A stretch of DNA of 43,006 bases from Pirellula sp. (GCA_021300015.1 JAJTFB010000022.1:1-43006), one strand, 5' to 3'. Positions 15,514 through 24,889 are shown, counted from the stretch's first letter. Made by a program: numbers and translations. Notes: generated by a model not told the origin, from the sequence alone.

Positions 15514-16806
15514 ATGATTGGCTCGATCCGCACCAAGTCCTCCTGTTTCGCATATTTTGCGCCCGGCTATTCAGCCACCAGTGCCTGGTGCGTTTTGCTT
15601 TCCGCAGCAGCGGTTTGGCTCATCCTGGCCTCCTGGGCGACGGCTTGGGGCCAGATCCCCGATGCGAAGGACTCCTTTGCGATCGAACGCGAACGTCTGA
15701 TTCGAAACGTGTTGATCCCCGGCGGGATCCGCGATCAACGCGTTTTGGACTCCGTGGCAAAAACACTTCGCCATGAGTTCGTCCCCCCGAAGTACGTTCG
15801 GCAAGCTTATCTCGACATCGCGATCCCAATCGGCGAATCGCAAACCATCAGCAGCCCATTTATCGTCTCACTGATGACCGAAGCCCTTGCGCCACGAGCT
15901 ACCGACAAGGTCCTGGAAATCGGGACCGGAAGTGGCTACCAAGCCGCGATCCTGAGCCCATTGGTCAAGGACGTCTATACCATCGAGATCGTCGAGGATC
16001 TGGGCAGGCAAACGACGGAACTTCTCGAAAACCTCGGCTACAAAAACGTCCACTGCCGCATCGGCGACGGGTTCAAGGGATGGCCCGAAGAGGCTCCATT
16101 CGACAAGATCATCGTCACCTGCTCGCCGGCCGATGTCCCCAAACCGTTGGTCGATCAACTCAAAGACGGAGGACTGATGGTCATCCCGGTCGGAGAGCGT
16201 TACCAGCAGATGCTCTATTTGATGCGCAAGAAAGGGGACAAACTCGAAAAAGAGGCGCTGACCCCTACCCTCTTCGTTCCGATGACAGGAGACGCAGAAA
16301 AGACCCGCACCGTACAACCCGACCCAAAGCGTCCCGCGCTTGCCAATGCGAGTTTCGAGGAAGCCTTGATTCGCGAATTCCACATCCCGGGTTGGTACTA
16401 CCAGTTCGGATGCAAACAGCTCGAGGACCCGCAAGCACCCGAAGGCAAATTCGTATTGGAATTCCAAGGGACCGATCCTCAGTGGCCCAACATGCTCCTC
16501 CAAGGAATCCCGATCGATGGCCGAGTGGTCAAGAAAATCAAACTCGGCGCTTGGATCAAGCTGGAGAATGTCAAGGTCGGCCGAGATAAAGAGAAATCTC
16601 CATCGGTTGCTATCCAATGGTTCGATAGCAATCGCAACCGCATCGGATACAACTACGTCGGCGGGTTCAAAGGGACCCGCACCTGGAAACTCGAAGAGCG
16701 TCAGTTTCCCGTCCCCCCCGAAGCTCGCGAAGCGATCGTGTCGATCGGAATGTTCGGATCCGAAGGAACCGCTTGGTTCGACGGAATTGTCCTCGAACCC
16801 CAATAA
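15514..16806 (+). CDS. pcm: Exported protein-L-isoaspartate O-methyltransferase with extra C-terminal domain
   Basis: 430 residues, about twice the usual length. A hydrophobic stretch at residues 24-46 ending A-W-G-Q looks like a signal peptide. Residues 55-255 are the Pcm domain: P-I-G-E-S-Q-T-I-S-S-P before SAM motif I V-L-E-I-G-T-G-S-G-Y (133-142), then I-I-V-T-C-S-P. Pcm repairs isoaspartyl damage in proteins by methylation. Residues about 275-430 form a beta-rich domain that resembles carbohydrate-binding modules (repeated W-x-x-L, F-D-G-I-V-L-E at the end). SAM is cytoplasmic, so an exported enzyme is puzzling unless the hydrophobic segment is only an anchor. It stops 3 nt before the downstream flavoprotein, so they form an operon. 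Confidence 0.85.
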   Translation: MIGSIRTKSSCFAYFAPGYSATSAWCVLLSAAAVWLILASWATAWGQIPDAKDSFAIERERLIRNVLIPGGIRDQRVLDSVAKTLRHEFVPPKYVRQAYLDIAIPIGESQTISSPFIVSLMTEALAPRATDKVLEIGTGSGYQAAILSPLVKDVYTIEIVEDLGRQTTELLENLGYKNVHCRIGDGFKGWPEEAPFDKIIVTCSPADVPKPLVDQLKDGGLMVIPVGERYQQMLYLMRKKGDKLEKEALTPTLFVPMTGDAEKTRTVQPDPKRPALANASFEEALIREFHIPGWYYQFGCKQLEDPQAPEGKFVLEFQGTDPQWPNMLLQGIPIDGRVVKKIKLGAWIKLENVKVGRDKEKSPSVAIQWFDSNRNRIGYNYVGGFKGTRTWKLEERQFPVPPEAREAIVSIGMFGSEGTAWFDGIVLEPQ

Positions 16807-16809
16807 CTT

Positions 16810-18243
16810 ATGTCCCAGTTACCCCATTCGGAATCTTCGGGCAGCGAGACCGATTTTGACACGATCATCATCGGAGCCGGGATGAGCGGGCTGGCCGCCG
16901 GCATTCGGCTTGCCATGTACGACCATCGCGTGTGCGTTCTTGAGAAACACTGGACGATCGGCGGCCTGAACTCGTTCTATCGGGTCAACGGTAGAAACTA
17001 CGATGTCGGGCTCCATGCTATGACCAACTTCACCCAACGGGGCGCAAAAAAAGGGCCTTTGGCAAGGCTCCTTAAGCAACTGCGGTTTCGATGGGATGAC
17101 TTTCAGTTGGCCCCTCAGCGAGGCTCAAGCATCGCCTTTCCCGGAATCGAATTGTGCTTCGACAACAACATCGAATTCTTTCAAAACCAGGTGGCTGAAA
17201 AGTTCCCCCATCAGAAGGACGCGTTCGCCAAACTCTTGGCGACTCTGGCCGACTATGACGATCTGAAGCAGGAGGACTTCGATTGCTCGACGCGCAAGAT
17301 CCTCGAAGAGATCTTCTCCGATCCGCTCCTGATCGAGATGATCCTCTGTCCCTTGATGTGGTATGGCAACGCCAAAGAGCACGATATGGACTGGGGTCAG
17401 TTCTGCATCATGTTCCGAAGCATTTTTCTCGAAGGCTTCGCTAGACCCTACAAAGGGGTCCGGTTGATCCTGAAAAATCTTGTCCGCCGTTTCCGCGAAC
17501 TCGGAGGACAACTCAAACTCCGCAGCGGGGTGGCCAAACTCCATGTCGAAAATCAAAACGTCACGGCCGTCGAACTCGAAGATGGAACTATCCTGACGGC
17601 CAAGCGGGTTCTCTCAAGCGCCGGCATGATCGAGACGCTTCGAATGTGCGACCATCTGAGCGAGGAGAAAGTCCAACAGGCCGGTCAAATGTCGTTCGTC
17701 GAATCGATCTCGGTTTTGGACTGCCAACCCTCTGCGATAGGCTTTGACAAGACGATCGTCTTTTACAACGACAGCCCGAAATTCCACTGGGAACGATGCC
17801 GCGATAGCCTATGCGATGTCCGGACCGGGGTCATCTGCTCGCCGAACAATTACGAATACACTTTGGACGAAGGAAACCTCGAGGCGGGCTTTGTACGCTT
17901 GACCACGATCGCCGATCCGGATCGCTGGTCCAACCTCGGGGAACTCGAGTACCAGCGTCAGAAATACCATTGGTACGACGCGGCCGTGGCCTCGTGCGTG
18001 CGATTCATTCCAGACTTTCGGCGTCACGTCATCGATACCGATGTGTTCACCCCCAAAACCATTCGGCGATTCACCTCGCACGACAACGGCGCAGTCTACG
18101 GTGCGCCTGAGAAGAAACTCGACGGAACAACGCACTTGGGCAATCTGTTCTTGTGCGGGACCGACCAAGGGTTCGTCGGAATCGTCGGCGCGATCGTCAG
18201 CGGGATTTCGATGGCAAACCGCCACTGCTTGTCGCAGTCCTAA
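16810..18243 (+). CDS. FAD-dependent oxidoreductase, phytoene desaturase/CrtI-like
   Basis: 477 residues. The N-terminal dinucleotide-binding motif D-T-I-I-I-G-A-G-M-S-G-L-A-A-G begins at about residue 17, followed by V-L-E-K-H and G-G-L-N-S-F-Y. The C-terminal L-F-L-C-G-T-D-Q-G-F-V-G-I-V-G-A-I-V-S-G closes the FAD site, as in carotenoid desaturases/isomerases and retinol saturases. The reaction is probably a desaturation, isomerisation or saturation of a polyene lipid; no carotenoid genes lie nearby to decide. The gene starts 3 nt after pcm. Its TAA stop overlaps the stop of the convergent DUF1501 gene. Confidence 0.85.
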   Translation: MSQLPHSESSGSETDFDTIIIGAGMSGLAAGIRLAMYDHRVCVLEKHWTIGGLNSFYRVNGRNYDVGLHAMTNFTQRGAKKGPLARLLKQLRFRWDDFQLAPQRGSSIAFPGIELCFDNNIEFFQNQVAEKFPHQKDAFAKLLATLADYDDLKQEDFDCSTRKILEEIFSDPLLIEMILCPLMWYGNAKEHDMDWGQFCIMFRSIFLEGFARPYKGVRLILKNLVRRFRELGGQLKLRSGVAKLHVENQNVTAVELEDGTILTAKRVLSSAGMIETLRMCDHLSEEKVQQAGQMSFVESISVLDCQPSAIGFDKTIVFYNDSPKFHWERCRDSLCDVRTGVICSPNNYEYTLDEGNLEAGFVRLTTIADPDRWSNLGELEYQRQKYHWYDAAVASCVRFIPDFRRHVIDTDVFTPKTIRRFTSHDNGAVYGAPEKKLDGTTHLGNLFLCGTDQGFVGIVGAIVSGISMANRHCLSQS

Positions 18244-19658
18244 GCGAGGATCTTCGTGCAGACCCGGCCTTCGTTTTGGGTGGCCCGTTCGGGGCGTCCT
18301 TGGTGCGAGTAGACCAAGTCCCAGTGGTTCAGGCCGATCAGGTGGAGGATCGTCGCATGGAGGTCATGCACGTGAAGTCGATCCTCGACGGCATGGAGTC
18401 CGATTTCGTCGGTGCTGCCGATGGTTTGTCCACCGCGAACTCCGCCGCCGGCCATCCACATGGTAAAGCCGTTGGAATTATGGTCCCGTCCGTCCCCTTT
18501 TTCGCTCATGGGGGTGCGACCGAATTCGCCGCCCCAGATCACCAGGGTCGAGTCGAGCAATCCGCGTTGTTTGAGGTCCGTCAGCAAACCAGCGATGGGA
18601 CGGTCTGAGGCTCGGCACAGCGACGAGTGGTTCTTTTCGATGCCAGAGTGGGCGTCCCATCGGCTACCCGATCCGTGGTAGAGTTGGACGAATCGCACGC
18701 CGCGTTCGACCAAACGTCGGGCCATGAGGCAATTGCGGCCAAAGACGCTCGTCTCTTTTTCATCGATGCCGTAGAGTTGGAGCGTCGAGTGGGATTCCTG
18801 AGCTAGGTCGATCGCTTCGGGGGCTTGGGATTGCATCCGGTAAGCCAGCTCGTAGGAACGGATGCGGGCTTCGAGCTCCGAATCGATGGAGCGGGAGGCT
18901 TGATGCTTTCGGTTCAGCGCATCGATCAATTTGCGTTTGGAGTCTTGGCGTTGTGGGCTTGTTGGAGTCGGGGTCGAGAGATGCCGAATCGGATCGCCGT
19001 TGCTGTGCAGCGCGGTGCCTTGGTACGCAGCAGGCATGAACCCGGCACTCCAGTTGCGAGGCCCGTTGATGACTTTTCCGTCGTCGTCTTCGATGACGAC
19101 GAAAGCAGGTAACGATTCGTTTTCGGTGCCTAGGCCATAAGTGACCCAGGAGCCGAGGCTCGGACGACCGCCGAGGGTCGAGCCTGAGTTCATTTGGCAC
19201 ACGCCGTTGGAGTGGTTTAGGCCATTGCCCCAGCAGGAACGGATGACGGCAAGGTCATCGACATGCTGCGCGGTATGAGGGAGCCAATCGGAGACCCAGG
19301 TTCCTGAGTTTCCGTGTTGCTTCCAGGCCCGTTTGCTGGGCATCAGCGGGGCGTTGTATTCGCCCATGGGGGTAATGATCGGTTTGAAGCTCGGTGGAAG
19401 GGGCTGGCCTGCGAGTTGTTCGAGTCGCGGTTTGGGGTCAAACAAATCGATATGGCTAGGCCCACCTTCCATAAACAGGAAGATGATGCTTTTGGCTTTG
19501 GCCGGGTGGTGGGTTTTGTGGGTGGTGGATTTCGTGGGGTCTGGGTCTAGGCCCAGAACACGGTTCTGGCATAGGAGAGCTTGCAGAGCCAGGAGTCCGA
19601 AGCCGAACCCTGCATCCTGCAGCATGCTTCGTCGTGAGGAAGGTATTTGTAGGTCCAT
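18240..19658 (-). CDS. DUF1501 protein, second copy
   Basis: 472 residues. The N-terminus S-S-R-R-S-M-L-Q-D-A-G-F-G-F-G-L-L-A-L is Tat-like. Family motifs are clear: F-L-F-M-E-G-G-P-S-H-I-D-L-F-D-P-K-P, G-S-W-V-T-Y-G-L-G, G-G-E-F-G-R-T-P-M-S and the final L-H-A-T-I-L-H-L-I-G-L-N-H. It differs enough from the copy at 12060 to be an old paralogue. It lies 173 nt downstream of the PSCyt1/DUF1549/DUF1553 gene, the classical planctomycete two-gene unit. The function is not established; a role in the surface or periplasmic degradation machinery is a guess from co-occurrence. Confidence 0.92.
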   Translation of the reverse strand: MDLQIPSSRRSMLQDAGFGFGLLALQALLCQNRVLGLDPDPTKSTTHKTHHPAKAKSIIFLFMEGGPSHIDLFDPKPRLEQLAGQPLPPSFKPIITPMGEYNAPLMPSKRAWKQHGNSGTWVSDWLPHTAQHVDDLAVIRSCWGNGLNHSNGVCQMNSGSTLGGRPSLGSWVTYGLGTENESLPAFVVIEDDDGKVINGPRNWSAGFMPAAYQGTALHSNGDPIRHLSTPTPTSPQRQDSKRKLIDALNRKHQASRSIDSELEARIRSYELAYRMQSQAPEAIDLAQESHSTLQLYGIDEKETSVFGRNCLMARRLVERGVRFVQLYHGSGSRWDAHSGIEKNHSSLCRASDRPIAGLLTDLKQRGLLDSTLVIWGGEFGRTPMSEKGDGRDHNSNGFTMWMAGGGVRGGQTIGSTDEIGLHAVEDRLHVHDLHATILHLIGLNHWDLVYSHQGRPERATQNEGRVCTKILA

Positions 19659-19681
19659 AGGACTAAGCTGCTAGGGAGTGA

Positions 19682-19794
19682 GGTAGTAGATCTCGCGTAG
19701 AGTTCCAGCTCTTTGGAAGAGATAAACGCAAAGGTGCAAAGGTGCAAAGCCGCAAAGGGTGGTGGATCTCGCGTAGAGATCCGGCTATTTGGAA
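19682..19794. repeat. Pair of 37-bp direct repeats around a GCAAAGGT tandem
   Basis: Two 37-bp copies (19682-19718 and 19758-19794) match at 32 positions by my count. Both contain ATCTCGCGTAGAG; the second is a perfect inverted repeat GGATCTC-gcgta-GAGATCC. Between them lie four 8-bp units of GCAAAGGT type (19728-19759). The block fills most of the gap between the DUF1553 gene and DUF1501. It could be an expanded intergenic element. Confidence 0.65.
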
Positions 19795-19831
19795 AATCAA
19801 CATTGCTGGGAGCCCAAATGGGTGAATACAG

Positions 19832-22381
19832 CTACTCGATATAAAGGAACTCGCTGGTGTTCCAGAGCGCTTGGCAAGCGTCGGACCATGCTCCTAACGG
19901 GTCGCTAGTTCCTTGTTCCTCAATGCTCGCTTCGATCCATCGGACCTCTTCGTCGCTGGGTTCTCTCAGAAGAGTCTGCCGGAACATCATCTCGATCCTC
20001 AAGCGAGTCGACGGGCTCTCGGAAAGAATCCGCTTGGCATATCCCTCGGACTTGCGAACCATCCAAGTCGAATTGGTCAAGAACAACGATTGCAACGAGG
20101 TGGTCGTCGTGTTGCGGCGGGCGACCGATACGCTCGCGTCCGGAGCGTCGAAAGTGGCTAAAAAGGCATTCGGCGAATTCCGCATCACGCGTTGGTAGAT
20201 GCTCCTGCGGTTCGAGTCGCTGGCGTCCGATGCCCCACCACTTCGCGGGTCGATCGTGCCGGAAACGACCAAGATCGAATCGCGAATTTGGTCGGCATCG
20301 AGCCGCCTAGGCGCAAATCGCCATAACCAACGGTTCTCCGGATCGATCGCTTGTCCCTGCGCTCGCTCGTGCGGATAGCTGCTTTGACGGTAAGTTTGAG
20401 AGGTCACCATGAGCCTGTGCAAGGACTTGAACCGTCCCCCTTGTTCGATCATCTGCTGGGCCAGAAAATCAAGCAACTCCGGATGGGTCGGAGGTTCACC
20501 CAAGCGGCCAAAGTCGCTCGCGTTGGCGACTAACCCTCGGCCAAAATGGTGCTGCCAGAGCCGGTTGACGATCACTCGCCAAGCGAGCGGATTCGAGGGA
20601 TCGGTGATCCAACGGGCCAACGCCAAGCGACGACCGGTCGATTCACCTTGCGATTGAACCTCGAGGGGGTACCGATCGCCGAGAACGCTCGGGGTTTCAG
20701 GATGGACCTCGCCGGCACTTGCTCTGCCCACGATGGTGACCTTCGGTGCGCGCGATCCGATGTCGCGAACCGTCAGCGACATCTCGGGCTCCTTAGGCAT
20801 CCCCTTCTTAAGCTCTTCTTCGTGCTTCTTCCAGTATTTCCACTGCGCGAGCTCCTGCCCCTTGAGTTTTTTGGAAAAGTCCAAGCCTTTGAGCTCGTTG
20901 GCGATCTGAAGGTAAGCCAGCACCGCGATCGATCGTTCCTCGGGCTCTCGCTGGTCTTGGGCTTTCCGCAAAGCAGGTCGCACGTCCGGCGGAAACTTCT
21001 CAATCGCCGCTTCGACCACCTTCGTTCGCGTCTCGCGTTCGAGTAGCTCGAGCTCCGTTCGAACCGGCTCGGCGCACTCGAGCCAAGCTTCGAGCTTCTC
21101 TCGGCGGGCTTCGAGACTCGTGGCATCCGATGGAATATCGTACCTGGGCTCGATCGGCGCAAAGAAAGCTTGGAGCCGATAGTAGTCCTTCTGCAGCAAC
21201 GGATCGAACTTATGGTCGTGGCATCGGGCGCATGAAAAACCTAATCCCAACAAGGCCTCGCCGGTCACATCCGTCAGATCATTGAGGATATTGTCCCAAT
21301 GGGAACGCACATCGCGCTGGTTGTACTCGTAGATCCAATGCCTTAGATATCCCGTCGCGGCATTCATCCGATCCGACGTCGGATCGAGCTCATCGCCCGC
21401 AAGCTGCTCGGCGATGAATTGCGAATAAGGAATATCCTGGTTGAACGCGGAGACAACGTAGTCGCGGTACCGATACGCGCTGGGCCGAAAATCGTCTTGT
21501 TTGAATCCATCCGATTCTGCGAACCGGACCAAATCCAACCAGAATCGGCCTGAGCGCTCCCCGTAGCGAGGATCATCCAGAAGTTTATCGACGAGCCGTT
21601 CGTAGCGGCCTTGGCCTACTGCGCTCTGGCCTACTGCGCTCTGGCCTTCTGTGCCCTGCCCTTCTGCCGCGTCCGGCGATGGACTCGCAAGATACTCCTG
21701 CAACTCGTCGAACGTCGGGGGGACACCGAGCAAATCCAAATAGAGCCGACGGACCAAAACCGATTCGTCGGCGTTCTGACCGAGACTCAAACCTTGGGCC
21801 TGCAGTTTCTGCGCAACGAATGCATCGATGGGGTTGGTGTACCCCAAAGAAGGCACGGCCGGATCGCTCAGCGGTTGAAAGAACCAATACTCCCGGTCCA
21901 CTTGGCGGATCTTGTCTCGGTCCGTCGCGACCGTTAGCTCTTGGACATACTCCGGCCAAAGGGCGCCGGCAGAGACCCAAGCTTCAAAGGCCTCGATCTG
22001 CTCATCGGGCAGTTTCTTGTTCGGCGGCATCTCGAGTCCTTCGTGCCGAAGGGCTTGGAGCAAAAGACTCTCGACGGGTTTTTGGGCCTCGACGAGCGCA
22101 CCGGACTCGCCACCTTGTCGGAACAGCTCCGGACGGTCGAGCCTCAACCCCGATTCGGACTTGTCCGGACCGTGGCATGCGATGCAGTGCTCGAGCAGAA
22201 CCGGTCGGATCCGCTCCTCGAAGAATTTCGCCGTGTCCTGTTGCTGCGACCGGGCAAACGGGTGCGGAAAGGCAAACAGGTAGGAAAAGGCCAAAACGCT
22301 GGCCCACAGGATACGAAATGGGGTGGCTACTCGTTGGGTGGCTATTCGTTGGGTGAATTTGGAGCGCAATGGCACGAACAT
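19832..22381 (-). CDS. PSCyt1/DUF1549/DUF1553 planctomycete cytochrome-type protein
   Basis: 849 residues. A hydrophobic signal-like segment lies at residues 24-44. The PSCyt1 domain follows with C66-I-A-C69-H70 and G-P-D-K-S-E-S-G-L-R-L-D, a c-type haem motif. DUF1549 spans about residues 180-400 and carries a second C-x-x-C-H (S-C-A-R-C-H-D-H-K-F-D-P, near residue 382). DUF1553 fills about 590-830 (W-R-V-I-V-N-R-L-W-Q-H-H-F-G-R-G and R-R-L-D-A-D-Q-I-R-D). Such proteins are exported and characteristic of Planctomycetes and Verrucomicrobia; their biochemical job is unproven. It is co-oriented with the DUF1501 gene downstream. An in-frame tandem repeat encodes repeated Q-S-A-V-G units near residue 250. 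Confidence 0.93.
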   Translation of the reverse strand: MFVPLRSKFTQRIATQRVATPFRILWASVLAFSYLFAFPHPFARSQQQDTAKFFEERIRPVLLEHCIACHGPDKSESGLRLDRPELFRQGGESGALVEAQKPVESLLLQALRHEGLEMPPNKKLPDEQIEAFEAWVSAGALWPEYVQELTVATDRDKIRQVDREYWFFQPLSDPAVPSLGYTNPIDAFVAQKLQAQGLSLGQNADESVLVRRLYLDLLGVPPTFDELQEYLASPSPDAAEGQGTEGQSAVGQSAVGQGRYERLVDKLLDDPRYGERSGRFWLDLVRFAESDGFKQDDFRPSAYRYRDYVVSAFNQDIPYSQFIAEQLAGDELDPTSDRMNAATGYLRHWIYEYNQRDVRSHWDNILNDLTDVTGEALLGLGFSCARCHDHKFDPLLQKDYYRLQAFFAPIEPRYDIPSDATSLEARREKLEAWLECAEPVRTELELLERETRTKVVEAAIEKFPPDVRPALRKAQDQREPEERSIAVLAYLQIANELKGLDFSKKLKGQELAQWKYWKKHEEELKKGMPKEPEMSLTVRDIGSRAPKVTIVGRASAGEVHPETPSVLGDRYPLEVQSQGESTGRRLALARWITDPSNPLAWRVIVNRLWQHHFGRGLVANASDFGRLGEPPTHPELLDFLAQQMIEQGGRFKSLHRLMVTSQTYRQSSYPHERAQGQAIDPENRWLWRFAPRRLDADQIRDSILVVSGTIDPRSGGASDASDSNRRSIYQRVMRNSPNAFLATFDAPDASVSVARRNTTTTSLQSLFLTNSTWMVRKSEGYAKRILSESPSTRLRIEMMFRQTLLREPSDEEVRWIEASIEEQGTSDPLGAWSDACQALWNTSEFLYIE
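21613..21657. repeat. 15-bp tandem repeat inside the DUF1549 gene
   Basis: GGCCTACTGCGCTCT occurs twice in a row (21613-21627, 21628-21642) and is followed by a diverged copy GGCCTTCTGTGCCCT. The 15-bp period keeps the reading frame and yields Q-S-A-V-G units in a linker, so copy number can change without breaking the protein. Confidence 0.8.
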
Positions 22382-22609
22382 GGCAGATCGATCCGCAAAG
22401 GGATAGGTCGGACTTGCTTGGGAGACTCTAAAGCATACAACGTCCCAAGGGGGAATTGCTAAGGCATTTCATCTATTTTTAGCCTGTTGGGGGGCGTTGG
22501 ATCCCCTAGAGCCGCCGGGCTTGGCCTGGAGTACTCGGCTTGGAGTCTATCTGGAGTATATTGGGGAGACGTTTGTTTTTGGCGATAACATCGAATGAAA
22601 TGACCGATC

Positions 22610-24883
22610 ATGCGGAATCAAAATCCACTCGGGCGTCTTGGATTGCACCTCTGGGGTGCTCGTTTTTCACACGAATTGCATAGCCGGAGCTACGGCTCAC
22701 CGGCCGGCGGCACGTTGATCGGTACGGCTCGCCGAGTGGGGTTGGGGCTCATGGCATGCCTCGGCTTGCTCGGCCCGCTGGGGATCGGTTCTTGCCCATC
22801 GCTTGCCGACGGACCGGCTGATAATCAAGTCGCCACGATCCGCCCGATCCCACCCCCTGGGATCGAAGTTCCTGCCGAAGTTCGAGAATCGCTGACCAAG
22901 TCACTTGAGGTGCTAAAAAAGTCGATCGAGGAACTATCCGCCTCGAAAGAAGCGAGGGTACAAAGATATCTTCCTGATGTGGAAATCTTTCATCGAGCCG
23001 TGTCGCTTGCGCTGAGTGAGAACGGTTTCTTCGAACCGGCCGACTTCATCCGGGCCAAGGAGCTCATCGACGAAGGAAACCGCCGATCCGAAGCGCTCCG
23101 TGGGAATGCTTTTCCTTACTGGACGCAAATTGTCAGTTCGCCCTACATCACCGTCCGAGGATTTCGTTCGAAGCTCGACGGTACGGTTCAGCCTTATGGG
23201 GTCGTGTTCCAGTCCTCGATACCTGCAAGTGGCCGGGCCGATGTGTGGTGCCGTGGTCGCAGCGAGAAAGGTCTCGAACTCCAATTCCTTTCGACCCGTA
23301 TGAAGAGCCCTGATCCGCTGCCCGACGAAGGGGTGCTGATGATCCATCCCTTCGGACGCTACTGCAACGCCAACAAGTTGGCTGGCGAGGTCGATACCCT
23401 CGAAGCGATCGAGCATGCGATGAGCCAATACCCGATCGATCCCAAGCGGGTCGCGATACGGGGTTTCTCCATGGGGGGCGCGGCGGCTTGGCATCTTGCT
23501 GTCCATTACCCTGACCGTTGGTTTGCGGCCACACCCGGGGCAGGCTTCTCCGAGACCCCGGACTTTTTGAAAGTCTTTCAATCCGAGACGCTCAAGCCCT
23601 ATTGGTTCGAGGAGAAGCTATGGACCATGCACGATTGCCCTGTTTGGGTTCGCAATTTGCGCTCAGTCCCGACGATCGCCTACAGCGGTCAGATCGATAA
23701 GCAAAAGCAGGCCGCCGACATCATGGCCAAAGCCAGTTGGGAACTTCCCGTGGAAGAGCGCTTTGAGCTGGCCCACATCATCGCTCCCAAAACGGCCCAT
23801 TCGATCTCCCCGGAGGCCAAGAAGGAAATCGATCGAAGGCTTCGCATTCTCGATCCCGCGTCCGGTCTGCTATCCAAACACCTAGAGAGCCGGGAGGACA
23901 ACGTCGTCTTTACCACGACAACGTTGCGCTACAACCGAGCCTTTTGGGTGACACTCGACGCTTTGGAAAACCATCATGAGCCAGCGAGCATCACAGCGAG
24001 GTTCGACTATCCGAAAGCTCCCGATAAATCCAACACCATAAGCATCGGAATCGATGGAGGAATCACCCGCTTTACGCTTGCCCGCGACGCGAGTCAACTC
24101 GGACACGGGTCCATCAGCATCTACATCAACGACAAGCGATTGATGAATACCGAGAAACGAATCGGGCCTGCGAGATATCCTTTTGTCGTGTTGCCTTCGT
24201 CCGACGGGTCGCTCCGCGTGACCTTCAAGATCCAGGACGGAGTCTGGAATATCGCCTCTCCGATCGAACCGGAGTCAACGGAGCTGATCAAGAAGCATGG
24301 ACTCCAAGGCCCCATCGACGATGCGCTGATGGCACCTTTTTTGTTCGTCCGACCTACCGCCCAAGGGCTCCATCCGAACATCGACAAGTGGGTCCAGAGC
24401 GAATTCGATCGAGCCGTCACGCAATGGCATCGGCAAATGCGCGGCGACGTGCGGATCAAGTCCTCGGACGAGCTTAAGGATAGCGATTTCCAAATCTACA
24501 ACCTCATCCTTTGGGGCGATCCGAAAAGCAATCCGACCATCGCGAAAATTCTCGAAGCGACCGGTCCTGCGAAAATACCGCTGCAGTGGAACGAGACATC
24601 GATCGAACTCGGAAGCTTGAAACTCGCCTCGGACAAGCATGTGCCGTTGATGATCTACCCCAACCCGCTTGCGCCCGAGCGCTACGTCGTTTTGAACAGC
24701 AGTTTCACTTACCGAGAGTACGACTACCTCAACAATGCGCGTCAGGTTCCCAAGCTACCCGATTGGGCGATGATCGATACGACCACGGCACCGAACGGAC
24801 GTTGGCCTGGGAAAATTGTCCAAGCCGACTTCTTCGATGAGGCTTGGAAACTCAAGCCCATTCGCCCTTTTATCGAACCGTAA
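22610..24883 (+). CDS. Exported alpha/beta hydrolase (prolyl-oligopeptidase-like/esterase)
   Basis: 757 residues from the ATG at 22610. The nucleophile elbow is G-F-S287-M-G-G, preceded by D-P-K-R-V-A-I-R. A catalytic histidine is probably in K-T-A-H-S-I-S. The region around residues 180-410 is the hydrolase core, with a preceding helical part (85-165, coiled-coil-like) and a large C-terminal part (410-757) of beta character. A hydrophobic segment at about residues 43-62 (G-L-G-L-M-A-C-L-G-L-L-G) looks like a signal peptide, which would fit a later start, such as the ATG at 22751. The first 47 residues include an inverted-repeat-like stretch and may be untranslated. Followed 6 nt later by DUF456. 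Substrate unknown. Confidence 0.8.
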   Translation: MRNQNPLGRLGLHLWGARFSHELHSRSYGSPAGGTLIGTARRVGLGLMACLGLLGPLGIGSCPSLADGPADNQVATIRPIPPPGIEVPAEVRESLTKSLEVLKKSIEELSASKEARVQRYLPDVEIFHRAVSLALSENGFFEPADFIRAKELIDEGNRRSEALRGNAFPYWTQIVSSPYITVRGFRSKLDGTVQPYGVVFQSSIPASGRADVWCRGRSEKGLELQFLSTRMKSPDPLPDEGVLMIHPFGRYCNANKLAGEVDTLEAIEHAMSQYPIDPKRVAIRGFSMGGAAAWHLAVHYPDRWFAATPGAGFSETPDFLKVFQSETLKPYWFEEKLWTMHDCPVWVRNLRSVPTIAYSGQIDKQKQAADIMAKASWELPVEERFELAHIIAPKTAHSISPEAKKEIDRRLRILDPASGLLSKHLESREDNVVFTTTTLRYNRAFWVTLDALENHHEPASITARFDYPKAPDKSNTISIGIDGGITRFTLARDASQLGHGSISIYINDKRLMNTEKRIGPARYPFVVLPSSDGSLRVTFKIQDGVWNIASPIEPESTELIKKHGLQGPIDDALMAPFLFVRPTAQGLHPNIDKWVQSEFDRAVTQWHRQMRGDVRIKSSDELKDSDFQIYNLILWGDPKSNPTIAKILEATGPAKIPLQWNETSIELGSLKLASDKHVPLMIYPNPLAPERYVVLNSSFTYREYDYLNNARQVPKLPDWAMIDTTTAPNGRWPGKIVQADFFDEAWKLKPIRPFIEP

Positions 24884-24889
24884 CGCACC

